DNA of 64,000 nucleotides from contig CALUCI010000001.1 of the NCBI GenBank assembly GCA_943914515.1, forward strand, positions 38,235 to 102,234, given 5' to 3'. The notes below the pieces were generated by a model that was given only the letters and a program-made list of their open reading frames with translations, was not told the origin of the DNA and did not search any database. The position numbers and the translations under genes are program-made. Of this stretch, positions 36,466-44,815 are shown piece after piece (the first letter of the stretch is position 1; each line of letters starts with the position of its first letter). Source of the DNA: an uncultured Pseudomonas sp. (GTDB taxonomy: Bacteria > Pseudomonadota > Gammaproteobacteria > Pseudomonadales > Pseudomonadaceae).

Positions 36466-37476
36466 ATGTCGCTGCAGTACCGTAAGCGGCTGAAAGTGGC
36501 CAATGGACAATGGCTACACGTTTCCTGCAGCAGTTTTCCCCCTACGCTCGCGGTCGCTCGTACCGGCGTGAGCGCGCTCAATCGTCGAGGGATGGAACCT
36601 GACGAAATCGACACGAAAGATCTGCAAGACCTGATAGTTCATATCAGCAATGAACGGGTCATGCTGGCCCGGGAATTGACTAAGCGCAAAGCAGCCCTAG
36701 TGTCCCGGAGCATGCGTGCTGAATGGCTTCGCCCGCTCCTGACCCTTCTCTTCATGCGCACAACAAAGTCTCGCCTTGAACAACACGTGCAACAGGAGGT
36801 GGCGAACGTCGAAGAATTACAGGCGAAAGCGCACGCTCACGGGATGAGCTTTGAGTGGGCAGTCAACCGAGACATCACTGAGAGATACAACGCGGTGCTG
36901 AAGACATTTTCTGATGTTCTGCTCAGTGAGGTGATCTGGAATATCACCAGTTCCAGCACTGTTGACCAGCTGGTTGAGCGCTCAAACGCGTACCGCTCGG
37001 TAAGCCGAAGACCAGTTGGATTTGAGCGAGGCATACCTCAATGCCTGTCAGAACAACACCAGACTCCTCAACAGGTACCCCTGCTTCACAATGCGAACGG
37101 GGAAGCCCTGTTCCTGTATCCGGGGTTTGTGCTGCTCCAAGGCGCGCAAGGACTCAGGATCTTTCTGGTGAAAGACCTCACCATCGGAACCAGCATTATC
37201 CATTTCGCAGAGACAGATACCGTCCCTCGCGACTCCAGCCTGGCAGGATTTCGTTGGCTTCGCGAAAACAAGGATGGTTCACCAGATCGACGCTTTCTCT
37301 CGAACTACCAGATTCCAGAGGCACGATACGGAGAGATCAAAATCAAAGGAGGTGGCCTGGATGAGGAATTCCAAATTTCGAGTGCAGGCTATGGCCGGTC
37401 GTTCGGAAAATCCCTGGAGGCCCTCCAGCATGCAGTCAAATGGGCCCATCAAAATCCTACGCTATCCGCGCCTTAA
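36466..37476 (+). CDS. DUF4236-like protein beside the sacsin-like ATPase
   Basis: 336 residues. The first 35 residues ('SLQYRKRLKVANGQWLHVSC' then 'TLAVARTGVS') resemble DUF4236, a short strand-rich N-terminal domain (R.RKS.K.G.G...VS.SG.S..G). The rest is helical ('LIVHISNERVMLARELTKRK', 'SRLEQHVQQEVANVEELQAK') and ends in a region with 'GEIKIKGGGLDEEFQ'. A good ribosome site (AGAAGGA) precedes the ATG. It starts 108 bases after the ATPase and may be its operon partner; function unknown. Confidence 0.6.
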   Translation: MSLQYRKRLKVANGQWLHVSCSSFPPTLAVARTGVSALNRRGMEPDEIDTKDLQDLIVHISNERVMLARELTKRKAALVSRSMRAEWLRPLLTLLFMRTTKSRLEQHVQQEVANVEELQAKAHAHGMSFEWAVNRDITERYNAVLKTFSDVLLSEVIWNITSSSTVDQLVERSNAYRSVSRRPVGFERGIPQCLSEQHQTPQQVPLLHNANGEALFLYPGFVLLQGAQGLRIFLVKDLTIGTSIIHFAETDTVPRDSSLAGFRWLRENKDGSPDRRFLSNYQIPEARYGEIKIKGGGLDEEFQISSAGYGRSFGKSLEALQHAVKWAHQNPTLSAP

Positions 37477-37809
37477 CGCGAGATACCTCGAACCATGCCC
37501 TGCCCCTCGCACATGCTGACAATGCGGGAGGGATTACTGGAGTGGTCGTCCGCTCTCCCGGAAGCGCAAACGTGAGCATATTGGGTTTTGCTTGGTGCAG
37601 TCCGTAAGCAAACAAATGCTTACAATTATCTAGTAAATCTATTTTCCATTGGATTTAACTTTAAATTCGGAAAATGTGTCGATAACACGCTGCTAAACCC
37701 TATGAAATTCTCTAATCTGGCCGCGCCATCTTGAGTTGGATCCAAACCTTGAACTGTCACAAGAAATTCGGTGATGATGCTGGCACATCAACATGCAAGG
37801 GAGTTCGAG
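37477..37809. promoter_or_regulatory. AT-rich leader with inverted repeat before the RiPP operon
   Basis: GTAAGCA (37604-37610) and TGCTTAC (37617-37623) form a perfect 7-base inverted repeat with a 6-base spacer in an AT-rich stretch (37610-37690), a plausible operator-promoter. No gene is supported between the previous stop and the precursor; the ribosome site AAGGGAG at 37798-37804 belongs to the precursor. Confidence 0.5.
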
Positions 37810-37992
37810 ATGTCGTCTGCAGCATTGAAAATAGAAGAGTCGGCCCCGTCGGCCATCCGCCAACGCCTCGCTCAAGGCCAAAGCACCAACCCGGCGATCC
37901 AGCGCCTGCGTTCTCGCGTACTGACTGAGTCGGATGTCGGCCAAGTCATTACCAGCTACGACCGCATGCACCACCGCCACAACCGTTCGTGA
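37810..37992 (+). CDS. RiPP precursor peptide with Tyr/His/Arg-rich core
   Basis: 60 residues. ATG at 37810 is chosen over in-frame codons at 37771-37777 because AAGGGAG lies five bases before it. The leader (about residues 1-48) is Ser/Ala/Gln/Arg-rich and contains 'AIQRLRSRVLTESDVGQVI'. The C-terminal core is TSYDRMHHRHNRS: one Tyr (50), three His (54, 55, 57) and three Arg (52, 56, 59). The stop overlaps the GTG start of the radical SAM enzyme (GTGA), the usual coupling of a precursor with its maturase. I recall a family of Tyr-His-His cyclophane RiPPs (named YhhA) to which this may belong; unverified. Product not predictable in detail, but cyclophane formation at Tyr or His and Arg-to-ornithine change are expected from the neighbours. 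Confidence 0.8.
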   Translation: MSSAALKIEESAPSAIRQRLAQGQSTNPAIQRLRSRVLTESDVGQVITSYDRMHHRHNRS

Positions 37993-40172
37993 GTAACAGC
38001 ATGGACGCCGCTAAGTTCTCGTCGTTTTTGGTGAAGGTGGCATCGCGGTGCAACCTTGATTGCGACTATTGCTACGTTTACCACCATGCGGATCAGAGTT
38101 GGCGCTCCATGCCCAAATTCCTCTCCACCGAGCATCGAGAGGCGCTGGCCGATCGACTCGCGGAGTACATTCTGCAGACAGATCTGAAGCACTGCGCCGT
38201 CATCCTCCATGGAGGTGAGCCTCTGCTGGCCGGCGCGCAAACGCTGGCTGACTTGGCAGCTCTACTTCGGGGTAAGTGCAGCATTCCTGTCGATGTCAGC
38301 CTGCAGACCAATGGGCTGTTGCTGACTGATCAAGCGTTGGACATCCTCGCCGCTGCCGATATCGGAGTATCGCTGAGCCTTGATGGGCCTCGAGTCGCCA
38401 ACGACAAGCATCGCTTGACGCGTAAGGGACGCTCCAGCTTCGAAGCAACCGAACAAGCACTTGTACGACTGCAGCGCTACCCTTCAATCTTCGCGGGCGT
38501 CATCGCGGTGGTGGATGCGTCTACAAGCGCAGCTGAGCTGTTTGAGTACTTCGATCAGTTCAGCATTCCGCGCCTGGATTTCCTACTTCCGGACGCGCAT
38601 TGGATTCGCCTGCCGCCTGGGAGAAATCAGGATCCAGGGCTGTATGAGCAATGGCTGGTGAATGCTTTTGATGTGTGGTTTGACCACTATGCCCACATTC
38701 CCCTGCGCACATTTGAAGCCTTACTTGATGTCTGCGCCGGATTGCCTTCTGGCACCGATGCGTTTGGGTTCGGCGACGTCAGCCTGCTGTCGATCGAAAC
38801 AGATGGTAGCTACCACGACCTTGACGTTCTGAAGGTTACTCAGGACGGCGCCACCCACTTGGCAGGGACTGTGATGGATACGCCCATCTCGCATGTCGCA
38901 GCGTCGGCGGCAATTACCCAACACCGAAGTTACCTTCGCAAGGAGGGGTTGTCACAGACCTGCCAATCCTGCGAGATCGTTGACATCTGTGGCGGCGGAT
39001 CCCTCCCACATCGCTTTGGCGAGAACGGCTTTAGCAATCCGACCGTGTACTGCAACGAAATGAAGCGCCTCGTTGGCCATATCACCCATCGATTGAGTGA
39101 ACACCTGGCGGTTGTGGCAGAAGACGTCAATCCCGCGCTCCCTGAATCGTTCGACGTCGAAGCATTCGAGAAGGCTGAGACCTCTGCGCGCCATTTGAGC
39201 GAGCTTTGCGAAAGTGCGAAAGCAGACGCAGTGCGCCGCATGCGACAAGCGCTCGATCTATTCGATGAGGATGCTCGAGCAACAATTCTATTAACACTGA
39301 ACGATGCCGACTTTGAGCGTGCATCTGTGCTGCCGGGTTCAATCGCCTGGTCGAGCGCAATGCTTGCTCAGCATCGAGGCCAGGCCTTGTTGGCTGTTGA
39401 TGGCCAACCGATCCAGCTCAACCTGGAGTATCTGGATCAAGTGCTGGTGATGGCCCGGACGGACAACCAGGCCAGCCGGTTGGATGTCGGTCGTGACGAC
39501 TTCTGGCTAAGGGCGCCCTTCGGTAAAGCTATCTATTTCGAGAGCGATGACCTTGTTTGCGCAGGTCAGGAATTGGTTCGACAGGCGCTGGAAATCGTAG
39601 AAGCCTGGCGACCAGCCCTGGCAGCGGAGATCAGTGAAGCTTGCAGTGCTGTTCAGTTCGTACGCGACCCGACAGCAGATCCTCATAAGATTGTTTCGTT
39701 TAGCGATAACTCTGTTCCTGGAGCGCTTTACGTTTCGATTTCCCAAGGGGACAGGCTGATCGATCCGTATGACTTGGCAGACTCGTTGATCCATGAGCAC
39801 CGGCATCAGAAGCTCTATTTGCTGGAGCGCCTCGCGCCTACAGTTGAACGCACCACGGCGCAGGTCGTGTCTCCCTGGCGGGAGGACTTACGCCCACCTT
39901 CAGGCCTGCTGCACGCCGTTTTCGTTTTTGTGGAGTTGCGCCGCTTCTGGCTCCACGTACGCGATCATGGCCCCGCCGAGTTGAACTCAAGAGCGGTTAA
40001 TCAGATTGCTGATACCGATGGCCATCTCAGCGAGGCCTTTGTCACGCTTCAAGAATGCCCGCTTACGACGATGGGGCAATGCCTGGTGGACGTATTGGAA
40101 CGTGAAGCTACGAAGGGAGATTTGCACCATGAATCCGGCCTTAGCCATTCCGCTGTCCAGGCTTTCAACTGA
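37989..40172 (+). CDS. Fused radical SAM/SPASM-HExxH RiPP maturase
   Basis: 727 residues. The radical SAM cluster motif is Cys21-x3-Cys25-x2-Cys28 ('SRCNLDCDYCYVYH'). A SPASM-type cysteine set follows around 'CQSCEIVDICGGGSLPHRF' and a later 'NPTVYC', as in cyclophane-forming (FxsB/GrrM-like) maturases. The second half carries the metal motif His602-Glu-His-Arg-His606 in 'SLIHEHRHQKLYLLERLAP'. Fused radical SAM and alpha-ketoglutarate HExxH proteins are reported to form cyclophanes and then beta-hydroxylate the same peptide; this enzyme has the same layout. GTG start overlaps the precursor stop; the last 44 bases overlap the arginase gene. Confidence 0.88.
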   Translation: MSNSMDAAKFSSFLVKVASRCNLDCDYCYVYHHADQSWRSMPKFLSTEHREALADRLAEYILQTDLKHCAVILHGGEPLLAGAQTLADLAALLRGKCSIPVDVSLQTNGLLLTDQALDILAAADIGVSLSLDGPRVANDKHRLTRKGRSSFEATEQALVRLQRYPSIFAGVIAVVDASTSAAELFEYFDQFSIPRLDFLLPDAHWIRLPPGRNQDPGLYEQWLVNAFDVWFDHYAHIPLRTFEALLDVCAGLPSGTDAFGFGDVSLLSIETDGSYHDLDVLKVTQDGATHLAGTVMDTPISHVAASAAITQHRSYLRKEGLSQTCQSCEIVDICGGGSLPHRFGENGFSNPTVYCNEMKRLVGHITHRLSEHLAVVAEDVNPALPESFDVEAFEKAETSARHLSELCESAKADAVRRMRQALDLFDEDARATILLTLNDADFERASVLPGSIAWSSAMLAQHRGQALLAVDGQPIQLNLEYLDQVLVMARTDNQASRLDVGRDDFWLRAPFGKAIYFESDDLVCAGQELVRQALEIVEAWRPALAAEISEACSAVQFVRDPTADPHKIVSFSDNSVPGALYVSISQGDRLIDPYDLADSLIHEHRHQKLYLLERLAPTVERTTAQVVSPWREDLRPPSGLLHAVFVFVELRRFWLHVRDHGPAELNSRAVNQIADTDGHLSEAFVTLQECPLTTMGQCLVDVLEREATKGDLHHESGLSHSAVQAFN

Positions 40173-41130
40173 TCCCCACGCCAGGCATACGCAGCTTCGA
40201 GATTACTTCTGCGATAAAGACGCTGTGGCTACCGAACACGGTTCAAACTGGATGCTGAGCCTTAACTGGTCGGATGACCCCTACCGGTATGTAGATCCTC
40301 ATCTGGAAGAGGGCTTGGCATGGTGGGGTGGCGATCTGAGCTATCAGGACATGGCCGAAGCCCGTAAGCGTCGAGGAAAGGTTCTCCTCTCGCTCAATGA
40401 CACCTGGACGCTAGAAAGCTGGAGCCAGTGGCTGGCCAAGCAAACGCGTGTCCAAGACATCATCGTGCTTCACGTCGATGATCATAAGGATCTAGGCGCG
40501 CCGCGCGTGTTTGAGCATGACGGTGGCTGGGTCGATCCCATACAGTGTCGCGACGTTGACTTGGGCAATCCCGAGTCAGTCTCGAGCGCGATCCGAAGTG
40601 GTGCGCTCGGTATGGGTAGTTTCCTGACTCCATTCCTCCACCGGTACCCATCAACCGACGTTCGCCACCTATGCCAAGGGCCTAAGTGTGTCGACACCAC
40701 TGATTCGCTGATCAACATCGAGTTTGTGAAGGACTCTCTGCTAGATCCAACTGCATCGCGACCCGCAGTTTCGCTCATTGAAGTTGAAGGTGGTACAGCC
40801 AATGGTCGATATCGATACACGCATGATTTGGAGGCCTGGCTTGAGGGCGTGAAGGGTCGAGACGCCGCAATCCTCTTGCACATCGACATGGATTATTTCT
40901 GCAACCGGTACGACGGAGACAGTGATCACATCGAGCACCCAGGCCCGCTGAACTGCACGCTTTCAGAGGTTTTGACGCAGATCGACAAGCTGACTGATGC
41001 GTTGAACAGGCATGCCGTGGTACCTCGCTTGGCGGACATCGTCATTGCATTCTCGCCTGGTTTCTTTCCTGCCGAATTCTGGGCAGAGAGCTGTGATCGC
41101 CTGTTGTCGGGTCTGGGAGAGAAACCATGA
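40129..41130 (+). CDS. UPF0489 peptide arginase-like enzyme
   Basis: 333 residues. Two metal-binding motifs of the arginase/ureohydrolase fold are visible: His115-Val-Asp117-Asp-His119-Lys-Asp121 ('VLHVDDHKDLG') and His251-Ile-Asp253-Met-Asp255 ('LLHIDMDYFCN'), which is the UPF0489 pattern. UPF0489 enzymes in RiPP clusters (OspR-type) convert arginine residues of precursors to ornithine with loss of urea. The ATG at 40129 has AAGGGAG about ten bases upstream; the start lies inside the previous gene. Three Arg in the precursor core are the likely substrates. Confidence 0.8.
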   Translation: MNPALAIPLSRLSTDPHARHTQLRDYFCDKDAVATEHGSNWMLSLNWSDDPYRYVDPHLEEGLAWWGGDLSYQDMAEARKRRGKVLLSLNDTWTLESWSQWLAKQTRVQDIIVLHVDDHKDLGAPRVFEHDGGWVDPIQCRDVDLGNPESVSSAIRSGALGMGSFLTPFLHRYPSTDVRHLCQGPKCVDTTDSLINIEFVKDSLLDPTASRPAVSLIEVEGGTANGRYRYTHDLEAWLEGVKGRDAAILLHIDMDYFCNRYDGDSDHIEHPGPLNCTLSEVLTQIDKLTDALNRHAVVPRLADIVIAFSPGFFPAEFWAESCDRLLSGLGEKP

Positions 41131-41585
41131 CGCGACCTGTGAAAGACTCCAAAGCCCGAGTTGCCTCTCGTAAAACACCAAAGCCACCTGCGGTCGTTGC
41201 CAAGTCGAGACTAGGCCCCGTAACGCCTGAGCATCTTGAGTTTGTCCGTACCGCAGGATCCAGCGAGCGTGGCGGTGGGCCCGGTGGTGAGGCTTGGAGC
41301 ATCTTCGCAGAGGGAAAACGCGCCGGCAGCGTCTACATCAACATGGTGGAAGACCCTGTTCGTGGACGTCATGCATCATTCCATGTCTTCCTGAACAGAC
41401 CCAGTCAGGGAAGGCAAATTGGCCGCGAGGCTTATCGGTTCTGTTGCTCAGAAAGCCAGCATGACGTGATCTATGCACACATGCGCAAATCGAATGTCGC
41501 CTCTCGCAAAGCGGCGGAACATGTAGGCTTCGTCGACGCATCAGCTCAGGGCGATACCCAACTTGTGATGGTCTGGCGGAGGTAG
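41127..41585 (+). CDS. GNAT-family N-acetyltransferase in the RiPP operon
   Basis: 152 residues. After a basic N-terminal tail comes the GNAT core: 'SVYINMVEDPVRGRHASFHV', the acetyl-CoA loop 'PSQGRQIGREAYRF', and 'NVASRKAAEHVGFV', typical of RimJ/RimL-type enzymes. The start overlaps the arginase stop by four bases, so it is the fourth gene of the operon. It could acetylate the peptide N-terminus or the delta-amine of ornithine, or confer self-protection; no other evidence decides. Confidence 0.82.
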   Translation: MTRPVKDSKARVASRKTPKPPAVVAKSRLGPVTPEHLEFVRTAGSSERGGGPGGEAWSIFAEGKRAGSVYINMVEDPVRGRHASFHVFLNRPSQGRQIGREAYRFCCSESQHDVIYAHMRKSNVASRKAAEHVGFVDASAQGDTQLVMVWRR

Positions 41586-41671
41586 ACCACCTTCCTCACC
41601 CCTGCTCCAAGTTCTACATGCGAACAAATTTTGATAGCTGCTCTTCTCCAGCAATCTAGGATCATCTGACC

Positions 41672-42703
41672 GTGGACACTATTGAAGAACTGCATTTTTC
41701 GACAACCAGCAACCCGGACGAAATCCTGCCGGAAAAGGCACTGGCTGTGATTCCTTTTTGGGCGTCGCCGATCAACGCCTGGGATAAAAGCTGTGACCTA
41801 AACACTTTCTTGACCAGCCTCCTGGAGGGCACGGGCTATCAAGATACGGCTGACCACTATTTCGAGGAGGCCTTGGCTCGCGGTGAGTTCTACGCTGAAC
41901 AGTTCCGAACTTATGCGAGCAACGTAATGCCTGCTCCCGGCTCGATGACTCAGGAGGTAGTAATCCCAGACTTTGAAGCTGACCCTCTGTTTGGGCGCGT
42001 TATCAAAGCAGTAACCGCCTGGGATGCAGCCGTGGAAAATATCCTATCAGAAGCAGGTTATTCCTCGCTTCCCCACCTGCTTGAAACACGTTCCGACCTT
42101 AGATGCTCTGTAGAGTTGGCCAGTAGTCTATTTTACAGGCAGTCCCTTCAGGTGTTACGCGGTTTTATCGAGAGTGTGATATTACCAATTCACCTGAGTA
42201 AAAACCCGACTGCATTCAGCCAGTGGAAGGACAAGGATTACCGCACGCCGTCCATTGGGGGCGAAAAAGGGATTGTGCGCCGCCTGCAAAAAGAAGGGGT
42301 AATCGGTGAACAATTAGCCAGAAAGATTTCTGACACCTACTCCCTTCTCAACCACTACATCCATGGAAGCGAAGCAACACTTAACAACACTGGTCTCTCT
42401 GAAGGAACTTGGCAAGGACACGTCTTCCAATATGCTCGCTTCCAAACCTGGGCAGAAGTACTGATTCTACTGGTGGAGGTCTCTCTGCCCCTGCTGAAGA
42501 TCAACTTGGTTCAGTGGGCAGCCGTGAAGGCAGACCGCGATTTGTTTTGCTCAATCTGTCACGGAACTTCGCTGACGGTGGTGAGGGAGAAGCCTGATCT
42601 TGGGCTAACCAAATATGAATGTGGGCAATGCACTCACAGCTTCTGGAAAGATGAAAAGGAGGACGGATCCATATTGACGACAGTGACCTTCACCGGCGCG
42701 TGA
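41672..42703 (+). CDS. Unknown protein with C-terminal zinc ribbon
   Basis: 343 residues, GTG start at 41672. The body is helical and without a recognised domain ('WDAAVENILSEAGYSSLPHL', 'YRQSLQVLRGFIESVILPIH', 'TYSLLNHYIHGSEATLNN'). The C-terminus has two Cys pairs ('FCSICHG' and 'YECGQC') about twenty residues apart, a rubredoxin/zinc-ribbon-like knuckle. It is about 85 bases downstream of the RiPP operon and may be independent of it. Confidence 0.6.
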   Translation: MDTIEELHFSTTSNPDEILPEKALAVIPFWASPINAWDKSCDLNTFLTSLLEGTGYQDTADHYFEEALARGEFYAEQFRTYASNVMPAPGSMTQEVVIPDFEADPLFGRVIKAVTAWDAAVENILSEAGYSSLPHLLETRSDLRCSVELASSLFYRQSLQVLRGFIESVILPIHLSKNPTAFSQWKDKDYRTPSIGGEKGIVRRLQKEGVIGEQLARKISDTYSLLNHYIHGSEATLNNTGLSEGTWQGHVFQYARFQTWAEVLILLVEVSLPLLKINLVQWAAVKADRDLFCSICHGTSLTVVREKPDLGLTKYECGQCTHSFWKDEKEDGSILTTVTFTGA

Positions 42704-42861
42704 ACAAGCGCAAATTGAGTGAGCGTGAGGATTGCCCAACTATGCCATAGGCGATGCTTATACCGGCAGGCTCGCATCTATCTGGCAACATCTTGAACGA
42801 CTACTAACACTGACACTGACAGCAACAAGCGGTCAGCGTTATGATGACCTATGGAGCGGTT

Positions 42862-44121
42862 ATGGACGAAGCATTTAAATCGTGCATTATTTGTAGAGCC
42901 GAGAAAGCCCAAAACTGCTTTAACGACGAGCATGTAATTCCGGACTCTCTAGGTGGTTATTACCACATCCGCACCGTCTGCGTGGATTGCAATTCGCGGT
43001 TAGGGCGAGAGGTTGATTCTCCGCTGGTCAATCACAAACTTTCGGAGCTGTATCGCTTCGGGCAGGAGATAGCAGGCAAAAGCGGGAAAGTACCCAACCC
43101 CTTCGCAGGAGTGCTTTCACAAAAAGACTCCCCTGAAAAAAAGGCTCGCCTGGATGTCGGGAGCGATGGAAACCTCGAGCTTTATCGGCCACCGGAGCTA
43201 AAATGGGGAGAGGAAGGCAGCAAGCTTATCCTCAGCATCTCTATAGATCCGAAAGATGAGAAAAAACTTGATGGCATCGTTGCCAAAGCCCTTGCCCGCA
43301 AACAGATTCCGCCAGAGACAATAGCAAGAGGTGAGAAGTCGTTTACGCTCGAGAAGGGAGCATACACATGCACCTGGAAAATAGACGTACTCAACTTTAA
43401 GCTTGGGCTACTCAAAATCGCTTACGAGTTTGCGGTCGATACCCTGCCGGACTATTTTCATGATGATACAGCGGTCACCATCTCCCAGGTCTTGCGAGAT
43501 GGGCGCTATGAAGATGCTCTAGAGTACGTCAAAATTGGCAACGGACTTCAGGGGAAAATCTGGGATCCGTTCAATCAATACTTGGACTTGGATAGCCGAA
43601 CTCACTACCTGGCACTGGCCGCAACGGACGACATGGGTTTGGTATGCCTTATCAAGCTTCATGATCTCTTCGCCATTGGTGTTATTCTTTCTCCAAAACG
43701 ATACTTGAACGAAGGCGAGATGCATATAGGGATTAATTCTCTTGACAAAAAGAGCTTTATTCGAATGACTGGAAATGAAATGATCGATCAATGTTTCGGG
43801 CCTCGACACTGCAGGCCGCTATTTGATCTTGGTATGTCCCCTAGACAGGATGCCATCGACGAAGTAACTAGCCCACACTTTAGATACGAGGGGCAGGTTG
43901 ATGAGCATGTGCCTCTGTACTCGCAGCAAGGGGAATTGATTTATCACCTAGAAGACGCAGCACTGAAGGCGCAAATCGAACATAAGGAAGAAGGCCAGAT
44001 CCATACAGACACTTACTGGTTTAACCCGCAGTTATACTATTTCGTGAAAGCTCTTAACACTGGAAATCTCTATCGCATCGTTGCTTATGAGATGGTGCGG
44101 GAGCAGATTAAGAAGCTGTAA
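42862..44121 (+). CDS. HNH-type nuclease-like protein
   Basis: 419 residues. The N-terminal 48 residues are an HNH motif with zinc cysteines: Cys8-x2-Cys11, Glu23-His24 ('NDEHVIPDSLGG'), then Cys40-x2-Cys43-Asn44 ('VCVDCNSRLG'). The long C-terminal part is unassigned; it is charged and beta-rich and could be a sensor or substrate-recognition part. ATG at 42862 with GGAG five bases upstream is preferred; an in-frame ATG at 42841 would add seven residues. Likely a cargo nuclease of the island. Confidence 0.75.
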   Translation: MDEAFKSCIICRAEKAQNCFNDEHVIPDSLGGYYHIRTVCVDCNSRLGREVDSPLVNHKLSELYRFGQEIAGKSGKVPNPFAGVLSQKDSPEKKARLDVGSDGNLELYRPPELKWGEEGSKLILSISIDPKDEKKLDGIVAKALARKQIPPETIARGEKSFTLEKGAYTCTWKIDVLNFKLGLLKIAYEFAVDTLPDYFHDDTAVTISQVLRDGRYEDALEYVKIGNGLQGKIWDPFNQYLDLDSRTHYLALAATDDMGLVCLIKLHDLFAIGVILSPKRYLNEGEMHIGINSLDKKSFIRMTGNEMIDQCFGPRHCRPLFDLGMSPRQDAIDEVTSPHFRYEGQVDEHVPLYSQQGELIYHLEDAALKAQIEHKEEGQIHTDTYWFNPQLYYFVKALNTGNLYRIVAYEMVREQIKKL

Positions 44122-44179
44122 AAGATAGCTACATACAATCTGCCCAGGGCTTGGAAATCCAAGCCTTGGGCATTTCGTT

Positions 44180-44815
44180 TCAGATGCCGTCGCTGTGTCG
44201 GATGGCTTTCTCAATGCGCAAACGGCCCGCATGGGCAAGCTTGGAAACACCGGCTTCCCTGGCGACAGCCTGGATCAGTGCATCAGCCACATGCCCTTTC
44301 GCCTGCATCTCACTCACGAGAGCTGCCAACTCCTGCAGGCAGATCTCTGCAAGGCTTCGCATCGAGTCATCGTCGCCTGGGCGGCGGAATGATGGGGATG
44401 TCTCCGGTGGCAAGTGGGTTGGCCAGAAGAAGGTGCCGAGCTGCTCCTCGTCATGTGAGCTGAAGTGAGCACGCACGATCTGGTCAACGCGATCTCGAAT
44501 ACGTGCACCTGTGCGCACCCAGCCATGCGCCCGGGCTATATGTCGGGCCAGAACGCTGTCGAGGACTGGGCCCTCCTCATTCACGACGTGGGAGATCATG
44601 TCCTGCAATATGGGCGTATAAGCCGATTCAAAGAATTGGTCGGGGCTCACGCCTTCCACTGCCTGGGCAGGATCCGTTTCCCGATAGACCGGATAATCCA
44701 CGGGTGCGTACGGGACGTACTCCGCTGCTGCGGGCCCGAGATTACCGAGATATACCGATCGAGTTGGGCGCATGTCATGGCGGTTGGGTTCGTGACGATC
44801 TGAGGTGGCCATCAT
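44180..44815 (-). CDS. Orphan DUF3320 domain protein, possible helicase remnant
   Basis: 211 residues. The central part ('DMISHVVNEEGPVLDSVLAR' then 'HIARAHGWVRTGARIRDRVD') matches the DUF3320 domain, normally the extreme C-terminus of very large helicase-type proteins. The frame meets a stop just upstream of the two ATG codons at 44810-44815, so no helicase part remains here. It is either a 5'-truncated remnant or a stand-alone domain protein. Confidence is in the domain, not in the gene being active. Confidence 0.5.
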   Translation of the reverse strand: MMATSDRHEPNRHDMRPTRSVYLGNLGPAAAEYVPYAPVDYPVYRETDPAQAVEGVSPDQFFESAYTPILQDMISHVVNEEGPVLDSVLARHIARAHGWVRTGARIRDRVDQIVRAHFSSHDEEQLGTFFWPTHLPPETSPSFRRPGDDDSMRSLAEICLQELAALVSEMQAKGHVADALIQAVAREAGVSKLAHAGRLRIEKAIRHSDGI

